NCBI GenBank assembly: GCA_023091735.1
Contig: JALKBU010000058.1
Span: 1 to 64,000, forward strand
From: Trichomonas tenax
Lineage: Eukaryota; Parabasalia; Trichomonadida; Trichomonadidae
Direction of reading: 5' to 3'
DNA: 64,000 nt
Of the stretch, positions 50,892-60,231 are shown in pieces. The notes beneath the pieces were generated by a model. The model searched no databases and was not told the DNA's origin. It saw nothing but the letters and a program-made list of their open reading frames with translations. How positions within the stretch are numbered: position 1 is the first letter of the stretch; every line of letters begins with the position of its first letter. Made by a program: the position numbers and the translations under genes.

Positions 50892-51563
50892 TTATATATT
50901 AATATGGGCGTTCTTTGTAAGCCTTTCTTCGATGTCCTTCCTTTCTGGTTCCTCATTTTGAATCATTTTAGAGGCTGTGCCTGTGTATAAGAAGTAGTAA
51001 TAAATGTATATAGATATCAGTGTCCAAACAAACGATAAACCAAATAAAGGGCCGCAAATTCCTGTCGTTCGTGAAATAATAAATTGTTGAAGAGGCGCAT
51101 CAATTTTCTTCGATTGAGTGTAATTTGACTTGATGGATGTGAGGAATGTCTGGACGCTTGTCTGATTTAAGCTCTTTTCGAGGAATTTTTCTAATGAAAA
51201 CTGCGCAGAGTTGTAAGCTGCCTCTGTGCCGCAGGCAAAAATGAAAGCTAAGCATAGTGCGAGATAAACAATTGATGAAACAATGGCTGCCATTGACATA
51301 TAGAACTGATGCTCTGGCATCAACTTAAAAATCATCATTATAAAAGTGAACGCGGAAATTATGATTGATATTGCGAGAATTGAGCACAACACAAGCGGAA
51401 ATTTAGAAATTGCTTGTTTATAAATTTCATCTGATAATAAAACGCAACAATTAAACAAATATATAGCAATGGCAACTGAAAGTATGATATTGCAAACACG
51501 AGCTATAAATGAGGGACGATAGTACCAAACTTTCACTCCACAATCAAGATCAATCTTTTTCAT
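50892..51563 (-). CDS. Four-pass membrane protein, tetraspanin-like
   Basis: This 223-residue protein has four hydrophobic segments at about 18-42, 58-83, 90-115 and 168-195. There is a ~55-residue loop between the third and fourth, carrying NQT and NYT glycosylation sequons. Both termini are short and polar, with a charged tail (NEEPERKDIEERLTKN). The topology matches tetraspanins, which trichomonads possess as surface proteins. The large loop lacks the CCG motif and most tetraspanin cysteines, so it is a tetraspan protein rather than a proven tetraspanin. The start is backed by GGTCATTTTATTTG (TCA at 51576-51574), 11 nt before the ATG. Confidence 0.7.
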   Translation of the reverse strand: MKKIDLDCGVKVWYYRPSFIARVCNIILSVAIAIYLFNCCVLLSDEIYKQAISKFPLVLCSILAISIIISAFTFIMMIFKLMPEHQFYMSMAAIVSSIVYLALCLAFIFACGTEAAYNSAQFSLEKFLEKSLNQTSVQTFLTSIKSNYTQSKKIDAPLQQFIISRTTGICGPLFGLSFVWTLISIYIYYYFLYTGTASKMIQNEEPERKDIEERLTKNAHINI

Positions 51564-51807
51564 TCAAATAAAATGACCATTTAGGATGATAAATAATTCT
51601 AAATTTGGAGCATTTGAATTCATTTTTATATAAAAGCCTGCTTACACAAACAATATTGCATATATGAGTAATTTGAGTAATAACCTAAGAATTATCAAAA
51701 ACACAATATCCTCATCTAAATACATTTATCTGTGAATAAGTTTTGTTTAATGAAAAAATGAAATTTAATAAACATCTATTTTAAAAACACAAAATATAAG
51801 CCTATTC

Positions 51808-52569
51808 TTACTCTGGAGGAGTATTAATTGGGAGCTTTTGAACTTTGAATGTTGGAAGTTCAATTTTATTGTACTCTCCAAATGCTAAAATTTCTTGTAT
51901 TTGACTTTGATGGAGACACTCAGTTCTCTGATCCTGAGTAATGTGTAAGTTGCCCAGAGCTTTCTTATGCTTTTTAGATATTTTATCACATCTAAAGTTG
52001 TATTTGTAAAATCTTTGTATTGTGCATTCGGACGGATATGATATGCGCTTGGAAACGTATCTCAAAGCTTCTGAAATCGGACGCTTATCGACCTGATCAT
52101 TTTTCTGTACGTTTTCACGAATTTGAGCATCGTAGTAATTAGACAATAAAATTGTTTCCTGTTTTTGGTACTCTTCAGCAGTATTAAAGCGGTCAACAGC
52201 CTGAGCTCGTAAAATATTCTTTAACTCTGGGTTATCGAGGTTAATTTTTTCTTCGAACGATGGAGCAAATGGTGGAATGCATTCGAGGATGTCTGAAGAA
52301 ACAGAATCTATTTGTTCTGGCTGATTATTATCTCCATCGTCAGTAAATGTCTCAGTTGAAGCCGCTTTCTTGTGATATTTGAAGACAGTTTCTGGAGTGT
52401 CGCTCGGTTTATAGTTCATCATGTCTTCTTGAAGCTTCCGTAAAGTTTTCGATGTTGTGTTCAAGCGCTGATAGTTATAGAACTTAATTGTTGGTGGAAC
52501 TGGAACGAAGTCCTCAAGTGGCTTCGGCCGGGCCACCTCTTTCGTTTCAAGATGGTCAACTGAGGCCAT
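51808..52569 (-). CDS. Protein of unknown function
   Basis: A 253-residue soluble, charged protein I do not recognise. It begins MASVDHLETKEVARPKPLEDFVPVPPT, has a disordered acidic middle (TETFTDDGDNNQPEQIDS) and then helical segments (ILRAQAVDRFNTAEEYQKQETILLSNYYDAQI). No membrane, signal or catalytic motif. It is divergent from the CDK7-like kinase gene with ~107 bp between starts. Confidence 0.7.
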   Translation of the reverse strand: MASVDHLETKEVARPKPLEDFVPVPPTIKFYNYQRLNTTSKTLRKLQEDMMNYKPSDTPETVFKYHKKAASTETFTDDGDNNQPEQIDSVSSDILECIPPFAPSFEEKINLDNPELKNILRAQAVDRFNTAEEYQKQETILLSNYYDAQIRENVQKNDQVDKRPISEALRYVSKRISYPSECTIQRFYKYNFRCDKISKKHKKALGNLHITQDQRTECLHQSQIQEILAFGEYNKIELPTFKVQKLPINTPPE

Positions 52570-52676
52570 TCTAAAAATATAAAGCCCTCCCCCTATTTTT
52601 ATTTTTTAAAAGGGGTATGAACTGTCAAATATTTTTGTAAACATGCAAAAATAATTTTACAAGTCAAATTTATATA

Positions 52677-53738
52677 ATGACTACTAAGAGACTTGTTGGC
52701 AATACTTACAAGCCAGTGAAAGAACTGGGTCAAGGTACATTTGGTATTGCGTACCTTGCACTTGATGTGAGCACAAAAGACTTCGTCGTTCTCAAGAAAG
52801 TCAAAATACGTGGTGCTGAAGATGGAATTGATCCACAGACAATTCAAGAAATTCGTCAATTTTGCGAAATGGATAATCCTTACATTGTTCGTTTTCTTGG
52901 TGCTTTCGCACATTCAAATACAATTTATATTGCAACTGAATACGTTCCACATTCATTATCAGACATGATCAGACCAGACCCGGGAGAGCGTAGATTGAAC
53001 GCTGCTGATATCAAATGCACTATGTATCAATTTTTCAAAGCTTTAGAATATCTTCACGACAACTGGATTCTTCATAGAGATCTTAAGCCTGCCAACATCC
53101 TTATCTCGCACGATGGCACACTTAAATTGATTGACTTTGGTTATTCTTGCGACTATCCAGCAGATACAGCAGATATGGGTGAAGGTGTTACATTATGGTA
53201 CAGAGCACCAGAGCTTTTGTTTGGTGCCAGCAGAGTTGGTCCAGCTTTGGATATATGGAGTGCTGGCTGCATTTTTGCTGAATTGCTTTTAATGAGGCCA
53301 TTATTCCCAGCTCCAGATGATCTTGGTGTCATGCAAGGTATAACTAACCTCCTTGGCCCGATGTTATGGCCAGGATGTGATCAGTTACCAAAATTCCGAG
53401 AAATCACACCACAAAATCAAATTCCTCCATTAGATGTTACTTTCAGAGGTATAGCTGGTCACGACACATTAGATTTACTTGCCAAGTTGTTGACAATTGA
53501 TCCATCAAAGAGAATAACTGCCACAGAAGCACTCCAACACCCATATTTCAGTGTTTCTCCAGAAGCTACAATTCCATCAAAGCTTCCACTTCCTAAGAAG
53601 AATAAGACAGTTGGTCCATTGTCTTCTCTTTCTTCCTTGAACACAGGTTTCTCTGCTCTCACAAGCAGAACAATCATTGCTCCTGGTTCATCTTTGCTTA
53701 GAACTCGCCAATTGACAAAGAAGCCAGATGCAGCTTAA
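52677..53738 (+). CDS. CDK7-like cyclin-dependent kinase
   Basis: This 353-residue kinase has all catalytic elements: Gly-rich loop GQGTFGIAY (18-26), VLKK with Lys40, HRDLKPAN (133-140), IDFG (152-155) and WYRAPELLFGA. The post-APE region, LDIWSAGCIFAELLLMRPLFP, and the domain end FSVSPEATIPSKLPLPKKN both match CDK7 (YFSNRPxPTPxxxLPxPN) better than other CDKs. CDK7 is the CAK/TFIIH kinase that phosphorylates CDKs and the RNA polymerase II tail. The cyclin-binding helix is IDPQTIQEIRQF. The T-loop is odd: the usual threonine five residues before VTxWYRAPE is Met167 with acidic neighbours. AAGTCAAATTTATATA sits 11-13 nt before the ATG. Confidence 0.88.
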   Translation: MTTKRLVGNTYKPVKELGQGTFGIAYLALDVSTKDFVVLKKVKIRGAEDGIDPQTIQEIRQFCEMDNPYIVRFLGAFAHSNTIYIATEYVPHSLSDMIRPDPGERRLNAADIKCTMYQFFKALEYLHDNWILHRDLKPANILISHDGTLKLIDFGYSCDYPADTADMGEGVTLWYRAPELLFGASRVGPALDIWSAGCIFAELLLMRPLFPAPDDLGVMQGITNLLGPMLWPGCDQLPKFREITPQNQIPPLDVTFRGIAGHDTLDLLAKLLTIDPSKRITATEALQHPYFSVSPEATIPSKLPLPKKNKTVGPLSSLSSLNTGFSALTSRTIIAPGSSLLRTRQLTKKPDAA

Positions 53739-54133
53739 TAATTGTTTTAAATAGAATCTTTTATACATTATTAATAACCAACGAAGTCTTTCTAATTATT
53801 TTTTATTTCCAATTTCCCATCAAAATTAATGTTTGAAAAATGATGTGATTTTACTGATTCTTTATTGCTTTATACTTCATTTAAAGAACCAAACAATGGA
53901 GTTATAGATACTATTCATTGCTATAATAGAACAAATTGTTTAACTCTTTGATCTGTAACAAAATAGCAAATCTTTTTCATTGGTCTCCTAACTGTCTTGT
54001 GTTTTACTATAAAATGCATTTTTGGTGTGTTTTCGGATGGAAATTGGTCACTGTAATGATGCTAGCTTTAATAAGATGTAGATTTTTGTCGAGGTTCGAA
54101 AATGAAGGGGTTTTGTCAAACATATTTTAGGTG
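53739..54133. other. Intergenic region, no gene seen
   Basis: Holds a GTG-initiated ORF (53936-54130) without protein-like features. TTTTGTCAAACATATTTTAG lies just before the PAP2 start. Confidence 0.4.
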
Positions 54134-54886
54134 ATGAAACTTTTCAAGACTTTCACATCTGAATTCACATATTTTTGGAAGTCATTTCTCGACAACTTGC
54201 CGGAATGGTTTGCAACAATATGTTTAGGCCTCGTTTCTGTTGTTATTGCGTTAATGATTGAGCCGAAACAAAGAATTGCTTTCTTCGAAAACTTCAATGA
54301 ACGGTATCCTTACTCGGGGGAGACTCTTGGAGTCCCAGTTGTTGCGATTCTCATTATTATTTTACCATGCGCCGTTTTAGGAATATTAACATTAACATAT
54401 CCTCGAAGAATGGACCTATGCTTGGCAGCAATGAGCTTAGCACAATCTCTATGTTTAACTCTTCTCATTACTGAAGCATTAAAGGTTACAGTTGCCCGTC
54501 CACGACCAAACTTTTTCAGTTACTGCCAGTACAACGAAGAATACAAGAAGTGCACAGGCCCAGTATCTCATAAACGTGATGCTAGGCTCTCTTTCCCATC
54601 TGGACATGCATCAAACTCTTTCGCAACAGGAACTTGGATGTGCTTGTTTTTAGGACAGTTCTTCCAAAAGGGAGAAGAAATATGGTGGATTGTACTTCGT
54701 TTCATACCGATAATGATCGCGACATTCATCGCTGCAACAAGAATCACAGATTACATGCACCATGTCAGTGATGTTGTTGGTGGAGTCATTATCGGTATTG
54801 GATGTTCCTCTCTCATATTCAATTCACAGGCAAACAGGATTTTCATGACAGATCGCAAACGCGAAGATCCAATGTTCCAACTTTGA
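54134..54886 (+). CDS. PAP2-family lipid phosphate phosphatase
   Basis: The ATG at 54134 gives 250 residues. The three PAP2 motifs are present: KVTVARPRP (KxxxxxxRP), PSGHASNSF (PSGH) and TRITDYMHHVSDV (SR-type motif with the catalytic His and Asp). Five to six membrane helices surround them (for example VVAILIIILPCAVLGILTL, FIPIMIATFIAA). The order and spacing fit the type 2 phosphatidic-acid phosphatases/LPPs, integral membrane enzymes that hydrolyse phosphatidic acid, lysophosphatidic acid and related lipid phosphates with the active site facing away from the cytosol. Asp after R-I-T in place of the usual D/E spacing (TRxTDYxHH) is common in the family. Which lipid is used is unknown. Confidence 0.92.
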   Translation: MKLFKTFTSEFTYFWKSFLDNLPEWFATICLGLVSVVIALMIEPKQRIAFFENFNERYPYSGETLGVPVVAILIIILPCAVLGILTLTYPRRMDLCLAAMSLAQSLCLTLLITEALKVTVARPRPNFFSYCQYNEEYKKCTGPVSHKRDARLSFPSGHASNSFATGTWMCLFLGQFFQKGEEIWWIVLRFIPIMIATFIAATRITDYMHHVSDVVGGVIIGIGCSSLIFNSQANRIFMTDRKREDPMFQL

Positions 54887-54965
54887 GCTCCTAAAACCAA
54901 ACCAATGTTCCTATTATCTCTTGTTTTATAAATAAACTATTTTATTAACGTCGAATAAAATCAAA

Positions 54966-55060
54966 ACGCATTTTGTTATGCAAAGTGACAAAATCTAATT
55001 TGTAAAGCGCCAAAAATATTTTGTAAAGAGTCATATTATTTTGTAAAGTGATAAAAAGGC
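54966..55060 (+). promoter_or_regulatory. Repeated TTTTGTAAAG elements upstream of RRP45
   Basis: Three near-copies, TTTGTAAAGCGCC, TTTTGTAAAGAGTCA and TTTTGTAAAGTGATAA (from about 55000 to 55055), lie in the 90 bp before the RRP45 gene, with AAAGTGACAAAATC near 54979 as a related unit. The second includes TCATATTATTTTG (TCA at 55031-55033), a candidate Inr about 60 nt before the ATG. Function is inferred. Confidence 0.45.
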
Positions 55061-55091
55061 AAATATCAAAGAGACAAAAATTTTTATAAAA

Positions 55092-56036
55092 ATGGAGGGG
55101 AATGCACCATTCTTTGTATCAAAGAATGAAATCCGCTCTACACGAGAGATGCTTACAAGTGGCATTCGTCCTGATGGAAGAGATCCACTGCAACCGAGAC
55201 CTCTAAAAATCGATTTTTCCGATGGCGCGTGCATTGTTAAACTTGGAAACACAATTGTTTCCTGCAGAGTTATCAAGAAACAAGTTCTCGCTGACGAAAA
55301 TCATCCAAATCAAGGATTTTTCTCGATCGGTCTCGCAGCAACTCACAAACTCGAATCAAATTTTCGTGCAGAAACATTAAATGCAGTTCGTGATATGTTC
55401 AAAATGAATAATGCACTCGATTTAGAATCTCTTGTGATTGAAATTGGCAAGCTAGTTTGGGAATTACGTTGTGAAATTGTGATTCTCGAAAATGACGGCG
55501 GATTATTCGAAGCAATGACTATTGCTGTTGCATGCAGCATACTTGCAACAAAATTACCATCAACACGTGGCGATAGACCAGTTACATTACATCACATTCC
55601 AGTTCCTATCACATTTGCTTTCATTGATCAAAGAACGAAGTTCATTGACCCAACAATACTCGAAGCATTATCGTGCGACGGTTTTATTACAATATTTGCA
55701 AATGCTCAAGGTGAGATTTGCTCAATTCGTAAGAATGGCGGTGTTACAGTTCCATCAATTGTCTTAGACAACTGTATTGATATCGCTGTTGACTTATCTA
55801 AACAATGGCATATTAATATTATGGATTGCATGGGCAATGATGCTCCACCACTTCTAAAAGCAATTGTTAGTTATAGCAACCAGCCTCCTGTTGCTCCAAA
55901 GCCTGCTGAGGAACTTCAAAAGGAGGTTGTTAAGGAAATGAAGAAAGATAACCCAGAAGTTCCTCAAGAACAGAAGGAAGAGAACGAATACAACGAGGAT
56001 GATGTTAGCGGTATTCTTGGTGTCTTTAGTTTCTAA
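55092..56036 (+). CDS. RRP45: Exosome subunit RRP45 (EXOSC9), RNase PH fold
   Basis: The 314-residue protein follows the RRP45 pattern. There is an N-terminal FFVSKNEI..TREMLTSGIRPDGRDPLQPRPLKIDFSDGACIVKLGNTIVSCRV, the RNase PH core start, then DLESLVIEIGKLVWELRCEIVILENDGGLFEAMTIAV (family block ESL..x-G-KVWxIRVDLHxLNHDGN) and LHHIPVPITFAFIDQ. The ring of six such proteins forms the channel of the RNA exosome. It lacks active-site residues like other eukaryotic ring subunits, as far as I can judge. The C-terminal ~45 residues are a charged tail (EEKENEYNEDD), as in yeast and human RRP45. The protein is nuclear/cytoplasmic. Confidence 0.88.
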   Translation: MEGNAPFFVSKNEIRSTREMLTSGIRPDGRDPLQPRPLKIDFSDGACIVKLGNTIVSCRVIKKQVLADENHPNQGFFSIGLAATHKLESNFRAETLNAVRDMFKMNNALDLESLVIEIGKLVWELRCEIVILENDGGLFEAMTIAVACSILATKLPSTRGDRPVTLHHIPVPITFAFIDQRTKFIDPTILEALSCDGFITIFANAQGEICSIRKNGGVTVPSIVLDNCIDIAVDLSKQWHINIMDCMGNDAPPLLKAIVSYSNQPPVAPKPAEELQKEVVKEMKKDNPEVPQEQKEENEYNEDDVSGILGVFSF

Positions 56037-56445
56037 CTTATATATTTTTTAGCTTTTATATAGAGATTCATAAAAATAGAATTATTCTTTGTTTTTTCTC
56101 ACTCATCACATGTTTTTGCTTACCAAAAGAATGCATCTGACAAGTTCTCATTGCTATTGATTTATTCATCTGAAATTGATTCAATTTAATCATTATTAAT
56201 ATATTCTGAACATATTTACATGACTCGCTGATAAATGTGTGATTGTTAGTATAGGAATCAGATTCTTAACACATTGATTTTGAATTGATATTGATTTGAT
56301 TTTGTCATTTTTTTCGAGATAATGGAAATCTTAAACATGAAAAATCTCTTTTAGGTTGCCAGAAGCTATTGTGAGTGGTTTTTGGAGTTTTTGAATAAGG
56401 TTGAATAAGGTTGCCATCAAAATCAGTTACTTTTTAGATTTTTTC
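56037..56445. other. Intergenic region, no gene seen
   Basis: AT-rich sequence with weak repeats (TTGAATAAGG occurs twice near 56391 and 56401). No ORF is credible before the ATG at 56446. Confidence 0.4.
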
Positions 56446-56817
56446 ATGGGTTGCTGCGGCTCTAAGCAGTACGAGCACCTTCAATTTGATGATCCACAAC
56501 CAATAAAGAATCCACCAGGATACTATACTCGAAGGCAGCCGAGGCCTAACGAGGTTGAGGAACTTGCAGAAGCTTTATCTCTCGAAACATTCCAAAAAAA
56601 CAGATCATTCTTATTGAGGAAAGTTGACGACATCGAACTCGATAATTCAAAAGTTGTTTTACTGTTACGATCTCTTAAACTGGACTCCGAAAGAATCGAA
56701 TTCATCAAAATTTATCACGCAAACTTCAAGAATGTTAAGCCCAATGATGTCATTCAGACATTTAGAAATCAAAATAAATTCGATGAAGTTGACAAATTCA
56801 TGAGCGTACGTCCATAA
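56446..56817 (+). CDS. Small myristoylated protein with DUF4476-like domain
   Basis: The ATG at 56446 gives 123 residues beginning MGCCGSKQYEHLQF: Gly2 with Ser6 fits N-myristoylation and Cys3/Cys4 can be palmitoylated. An upstream TTG-initiated frame is not credible. After a Pro-rich linker (PIKNPPGYYTRRQPRPNE), residues ~45-120 form a short helical domain. FLLRKVDDIELDNSKVVLLLRSLKLDSERIEFIKIYHANFKNVKPNDV resembles DUF4476, in which two helix pairs with F/LxxDS-x-R-L/I-x-F/x-K repeats occur. Likely a plasma-membrane-attached adaptor; partner unknown. Confidence 0.68.
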   Translation: MGCCGSKQYEHLQFDDPQPIKNPPGYYTRRQPRPNEVEELAEALSLETFQKNRSFLLRKVDDIELDNSKVVLLLRSLKLDSERIEFIKIYHANFKNVKPNDVIQTFRNQNKFDEVDKFMSVRP

Positions 56818-56910
56818 TTTAACAAATTTCTTTCAGAAATTCTTTTTAAATAAATATTACCGTATTTCTATCATATATAAATACAAACAAATTTATTTAA
56901 TAAACAAGTT

Positions 56911-58263
56911 TCAAACAGATATATCATCTTCATCAGGGTGCAGTTTTCTTCGCATTTTTTCATCTGTTTCAAGAATACATGGAGATGCAGGCAGTTTCAT
57001 TCCTTGGGACCAATCTATTCCTGCCTTGTGCTTTAATTCATTGACGTTAATTCGTTTTATCTCTGACATCGTTAATTTCTTTGGTTCAGCACCATTGACA
57101 TCTGTATCTTCAATCATTTGGTACTGGTCTTCTGACTTCTCAGATCTTAATCTGAAAATGAAGCACATGAAAGTCAACATCATGACTAAAACGATGTCTA
57201 GGACAAATTGCTTCACCCAAAATAGGACACTCACGAAAATAGTGACAACAATTCGAGCGATTACGAAAATACAGCAGACAACTACCGAAAATTTGAGATA
57301 GATGAAAACTCGGTATTTTGCGTAAATAGGTGTCGATTCTGGATTGATGCCGGCTTCTGATATAATGTATAGATATGCGAGGAAGTGAAGACGTGAGTGA
57401 TTGATACTTAAGATTAATTCTCGAATAAATAATGCAATTGTAATAACTGCAATGATAGAAAGCACAGAATCAGCTGATTTCAAGTTCGCAAACGTCAATA
57501 AACAGTTAAATGCCGTATAACAAATGGCATATAATATTGAAAAAAATATTTCTTTGCAAGAGAGCGATACTCTATACACGCACCACCCTTTGGCAGCCAA
57601 GAGGAGTGTTATGAATAGTCCTGATATATATAACACATTAAGAACGATTTGGGTGATTGCTGTTGATGTCGCTGCGTTGTCTTTGGACAGCATTATGAAT
57701 TCTATGTAACTCGACACATGGTACATGAGACCAAGAATGATGCACACTGAAATAAAATAGTGTATTTTGATCTGCACATTGCAATGCATGAACCAATTAA
57801 TTGTCCAAATAATAAGAAGGAAAGAGTAATATATCATTATACCGAAATGAGACCAATCACTGCCGATCCAGCGATAGTCTAGAAACGAAGAAGGATTAAT
57901 AAAAATTTCTTCAATCGTGACTTTTGTTGTGTTCGATGCACAGTTGTATATGATGGGTATATATACACTCTTTTTGGGGATTACTCCTGAAAATTGGTAA
58001 GTATCCCCATGATGAACGTATGTTTTAAAGTCAGGGACCGGAGGAGCGCCCTGACAAAGGCTTTTGACACGTGTAGATATAAGAAAATCAAACGGATAGT
58101 CTTTTTCGGATAATAATGCGTAATATAATTGCGGTGTAAGGACATCTGTGAATGTAACATTAAAAGTCGCGTTGACACTGAACCCGAACGAGTCTAGGAT
58201 GTATATATCTCCGATTGTGTCGATCTTCCTGATGTATCGATATAGTAATAAACATAATAACAT
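56911..58263 (-). CDS. GOST / lung-7TM-like seven-transmembrane protein
   Basis: The first ATG is at 58263, giving 450 residues with a hydrophobic leader (MLLCLLLYRYI). A ~150-residue lumenal beta-rich region (FGFSVNATFNVTF ... GDTYQFSGVIPKKSVYIPIIYNCASN) precedes seven hydrophobic helices (~160-385). GLFITLLLAAKGWCVYRVSL matches the GOST/lung-7TM hallmark in which a helix ends L-x-x-A-K-G-W/Y-x-x-x-R. The charged C-terminal tail is ~65 residues. GOST proteins (TMEM87/GPR107/GPR108/PTM1) reside in the Golgi and endosomes and help traffic. The family call is from this hallmark and topology. CTTCTCAATTAAAA lies upstream. Confidence 0.65.
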   Translation of the reverse strand: MLLCLLLYRYIRKIDTIGDIYILDSFGFSVNATFNVTFTDVLTPQLYYALLSEKDYPFDFLISTRVKSLCQGAPPVPDFKTYVHHGDTYQFSGVIPKKSVYIPIIYNCASNTTKVTIEEIFINPSSFLDYRWIGSDWSHFGIMIYYSFLLIIWTINWFMHCNVQIKIHYFISVCIILGLMYHVSSYIEFIMLSKDNAATSTAITQIVLNVLYISGLFITLLLAAKGWCVYRVSLSCKEIFFSILYAICYTAFNCLLTFANLKSADSVLSIIAVITIALFIRELILSINHSRLHFLAYLYIISEAGINPESTPIYAKYRVFIYLKFSVVVCCIFVIARIVVTIFVSVLFWVKQFVLDIVLVMMLTFMCFIFRLRSEKSEDQYQMIEDTDVNGAEPKKLTMSEIKRINVNELKHKAGIDWSQGMKLPASPCILETDEKMRRKLHPDEDDISV

Positions 58264-58878
58264 AATTTTTTGAAAATTTTTAATTGAGAAGTTTACGACA
58301 TCAAAATTGCTCAATATTTGCCGAAAAGAGAGTTTTCATGGTGAGAGCAATGTTTTAGAGTATTCACACGCTTCTTTTCGATTTGAATTTGTTTCCGAGA
58401 AATTGTGGCTTTGACACCCATTTTTTATTCGAGGTATCGTCTCTTTATGGCGAGAAATTAACAAACACGCGAAAAAATCAATATGATAAGGTTTAGAATC
58501 AGTCGATAGAGTAAATCGCAAAAACAATGTAACAGTTTAAAAGGTATGGTGATGTACTATATATTGTATCAATAAAAAGGTCAAAATGCCAAATTTGACT
58601 TAATTTTTTGAGGATCGGAATTTATTACAATTAAAAGCATCATCAAACACATAATTTGATTTCGTGTCTATTTTTGAGCATCTTGTATATCACGGATCAG
58701 CCGGATTAGATAACTAAAACTTTGACATTTTAACTCGATGAATAATCTTACAATATATTTTCAAATTTGTAGCGCTATATCTAAAGTTGTTGCTTTTCAT
58801 ATTTTGATTTCGGTCGTATTATTAGGAAATATGTAAATTTATACTGATATTCAAACATTTATCAAAATATGATAATTA
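58264..58878. other. Intergenic region, nothing recognised
   Basis: AT-rich sequence between the GOST-like start and the 3' end of the SMP gene. No ORF, repeat or motif is worth reporting apart from AT-rich runs near 58550. Confidence 0.4.
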
Positions 58879-60231
58879 TTAGTTCTTCTTTGTCTTGAGA
58901 AGTTTCTCCTGCGATGAAGAAATTATCGCGAAAAGATTGTCAACTTTCCTCTCGAGTCCGAGTTCTTCGTAAGCCTTAGGGCAGTTCTTCTTCTGTACCG
59001 AAAGGAAGTTGATATATGTCATGATCTTACCTATGCGAACTTCTGCTTCTTTTGTGATGCCGGCCTTCTGAGATATGAGCTTCTTGCTGTAAACAGCGTA
59101 CCACTCGAAAATGAAATCATATGTCATTGAAACGAGTGATGTTAGCTCATCGCCAGAAGGAACCCAACCTGAAACACGCGAAACGAGATTGTCGAATGCC
59201 TCGATGTTGTATTTATCTGAGAAATCGAGAAGAATCTGTAAATATTTCGTTGTCGTTTCTTGGTCCTTGTAGGCTGTTGAAATGAGTGCGAGCGGCATTG
59301 CAATCTTGTATTTCCTAATGTAATCGAGTGCTTGGCTTCTAATGATTGAATCTCTGATCAAGTCTCTGTGTTTCATAGAGCTTCGTTTCATTCTTGTTTT
59401 ACCAAACACTGTTGCCATCTTCCATGCACCAGAGTTCCTTTCCCACAAGAATCCATTTGGCTGTCCGCATAACCACCAGATTGTGTTTTGTGCAGCTGTA
59501 CTCATTCGTTTCTTAAGATCTTCGCCGTTGAAAAGAGATGTCATGCTTCCGACAGTGACATCGAAGCCGATGATCTGTGGTGATTTCGTGAGAGAAAAGT
59601 CCATTGCTGTGCAAAATGGAATTTCCGCCAATTCAGGATCTTCCTTGAATTCGAACTGTATGAGCATATCGAGAGACACAGTGAGATTGTTGAACGAAAC
59701 ATTGACGTCAATTGGTGGATTCTTCAACGTCAGAGTTGAATTTAGCACGAATGATGGGTAATAAATCGCCTGGAGCTCCATGAGAATGGATTTATTCGCG
59801 GCGTGCGGTTTTTCTGAGACTTTGATGAAAGTAATTTGTGGCGAAGTATTTCCTAATTTGATTTCTTTGAGAATGAGCTTGTCCAAGTACGGAATCTTCT
59901 GTTGGTCGACAACCCACTGCAAGCTTTCTTTGAATTGTTCAACACGTTCTTGTGAAAAAATATTTGGCCATAAAATCTTCAAAAACTCTGTCATATAATT
60001 TGCCGCTTCTTCTTTTCTGACCTTTGGCTTTGCAAATTTCTTATTTACTTCCTCCTGCGTGTTTAACATTTTATATTCTGGCGCAATATTGAGAATATAA
60101 AACACTGGAACGAAGAAGAAACATATAAACAGCATTCCGTGCATAGAAAAGAACAGTGATAGCGTTGATATAACTGTTAGAAGGGCAATCTTCTGGAAGA
60201 ATAAGTTCTTTGGGTTTACTCCTTTATCCAT
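58879..60231 (-). CDS. SMP-domain lipid-transfer protein (E-Syt/TEX2-like)
   Basis: I prefer the ATG at 60231 (450 residues) over one 63 nt upstream (60294), because TTGTCACTTTTATG (TCA at 60288-60286) sits between them and would otherwise lie inside the coding region. Residues ~12-50 form a long hydrophobic hairpin (FFQKIALLTVISTLSLFFSMHGMLFICFFFVPVFYIL), an ER anchor. Residues ~80-270 form an SMP domain: FLKILWPNIFSQERVEQFKESL, ILKEIKLGNTSPQITFIKV and MLIQFEFKEDPELAEIPF are the usual blocks. These proteins bridge ER and other membranes and move lipids. There is no C2 domain; the C-terminal ~180 residues are helical and unassigned. Confidence 0.82.
   Translation of the reverse strand: MDKGVNPKNLFFQKIALLTVISTLSLFFSMHGMLFICFFFVPVFYILNIAPEYKMLNTQEEVNKKFAKPKVRKEEAANYMTEFLKILWPNIFSQERVEQFKESLQWVVDQQKIPYLDKLILKEIKLGNTSPQITFIKVSEKPHAANKSILMELQAIYYPSFVLNSTLTLKNPPIDVNVSFNNLTVSLDMLIQFEFKEDPELAEIPFCTAMDFSLTKSPQIIGFDVTVGSMTSLFNGEDLKKRMSTAAQNTIWWLCGQPNGFLWERNSGAWKMATVFGKTRMKRSSMKHRDLIRDSIIRSQALDYIRKYKIAMPLALISTAYKDQETTTKYLQILLDFSDKYNIEAFDNLVSRVSGWVPSGDELTSLVSMTYDFIFEWYAVYSKKLISQKAGITKEAEVRIGKIMTYINFLSVQKKNCPKAYEELGLERKVDNLFAIISSSQEKLLKTKKN

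Noticed and set aside
50892..51563. Calling the four-pass protein a true tetraspanin
   Set aside because: The large loop has no CCG motif and too few cysteines; only topology supports the family.
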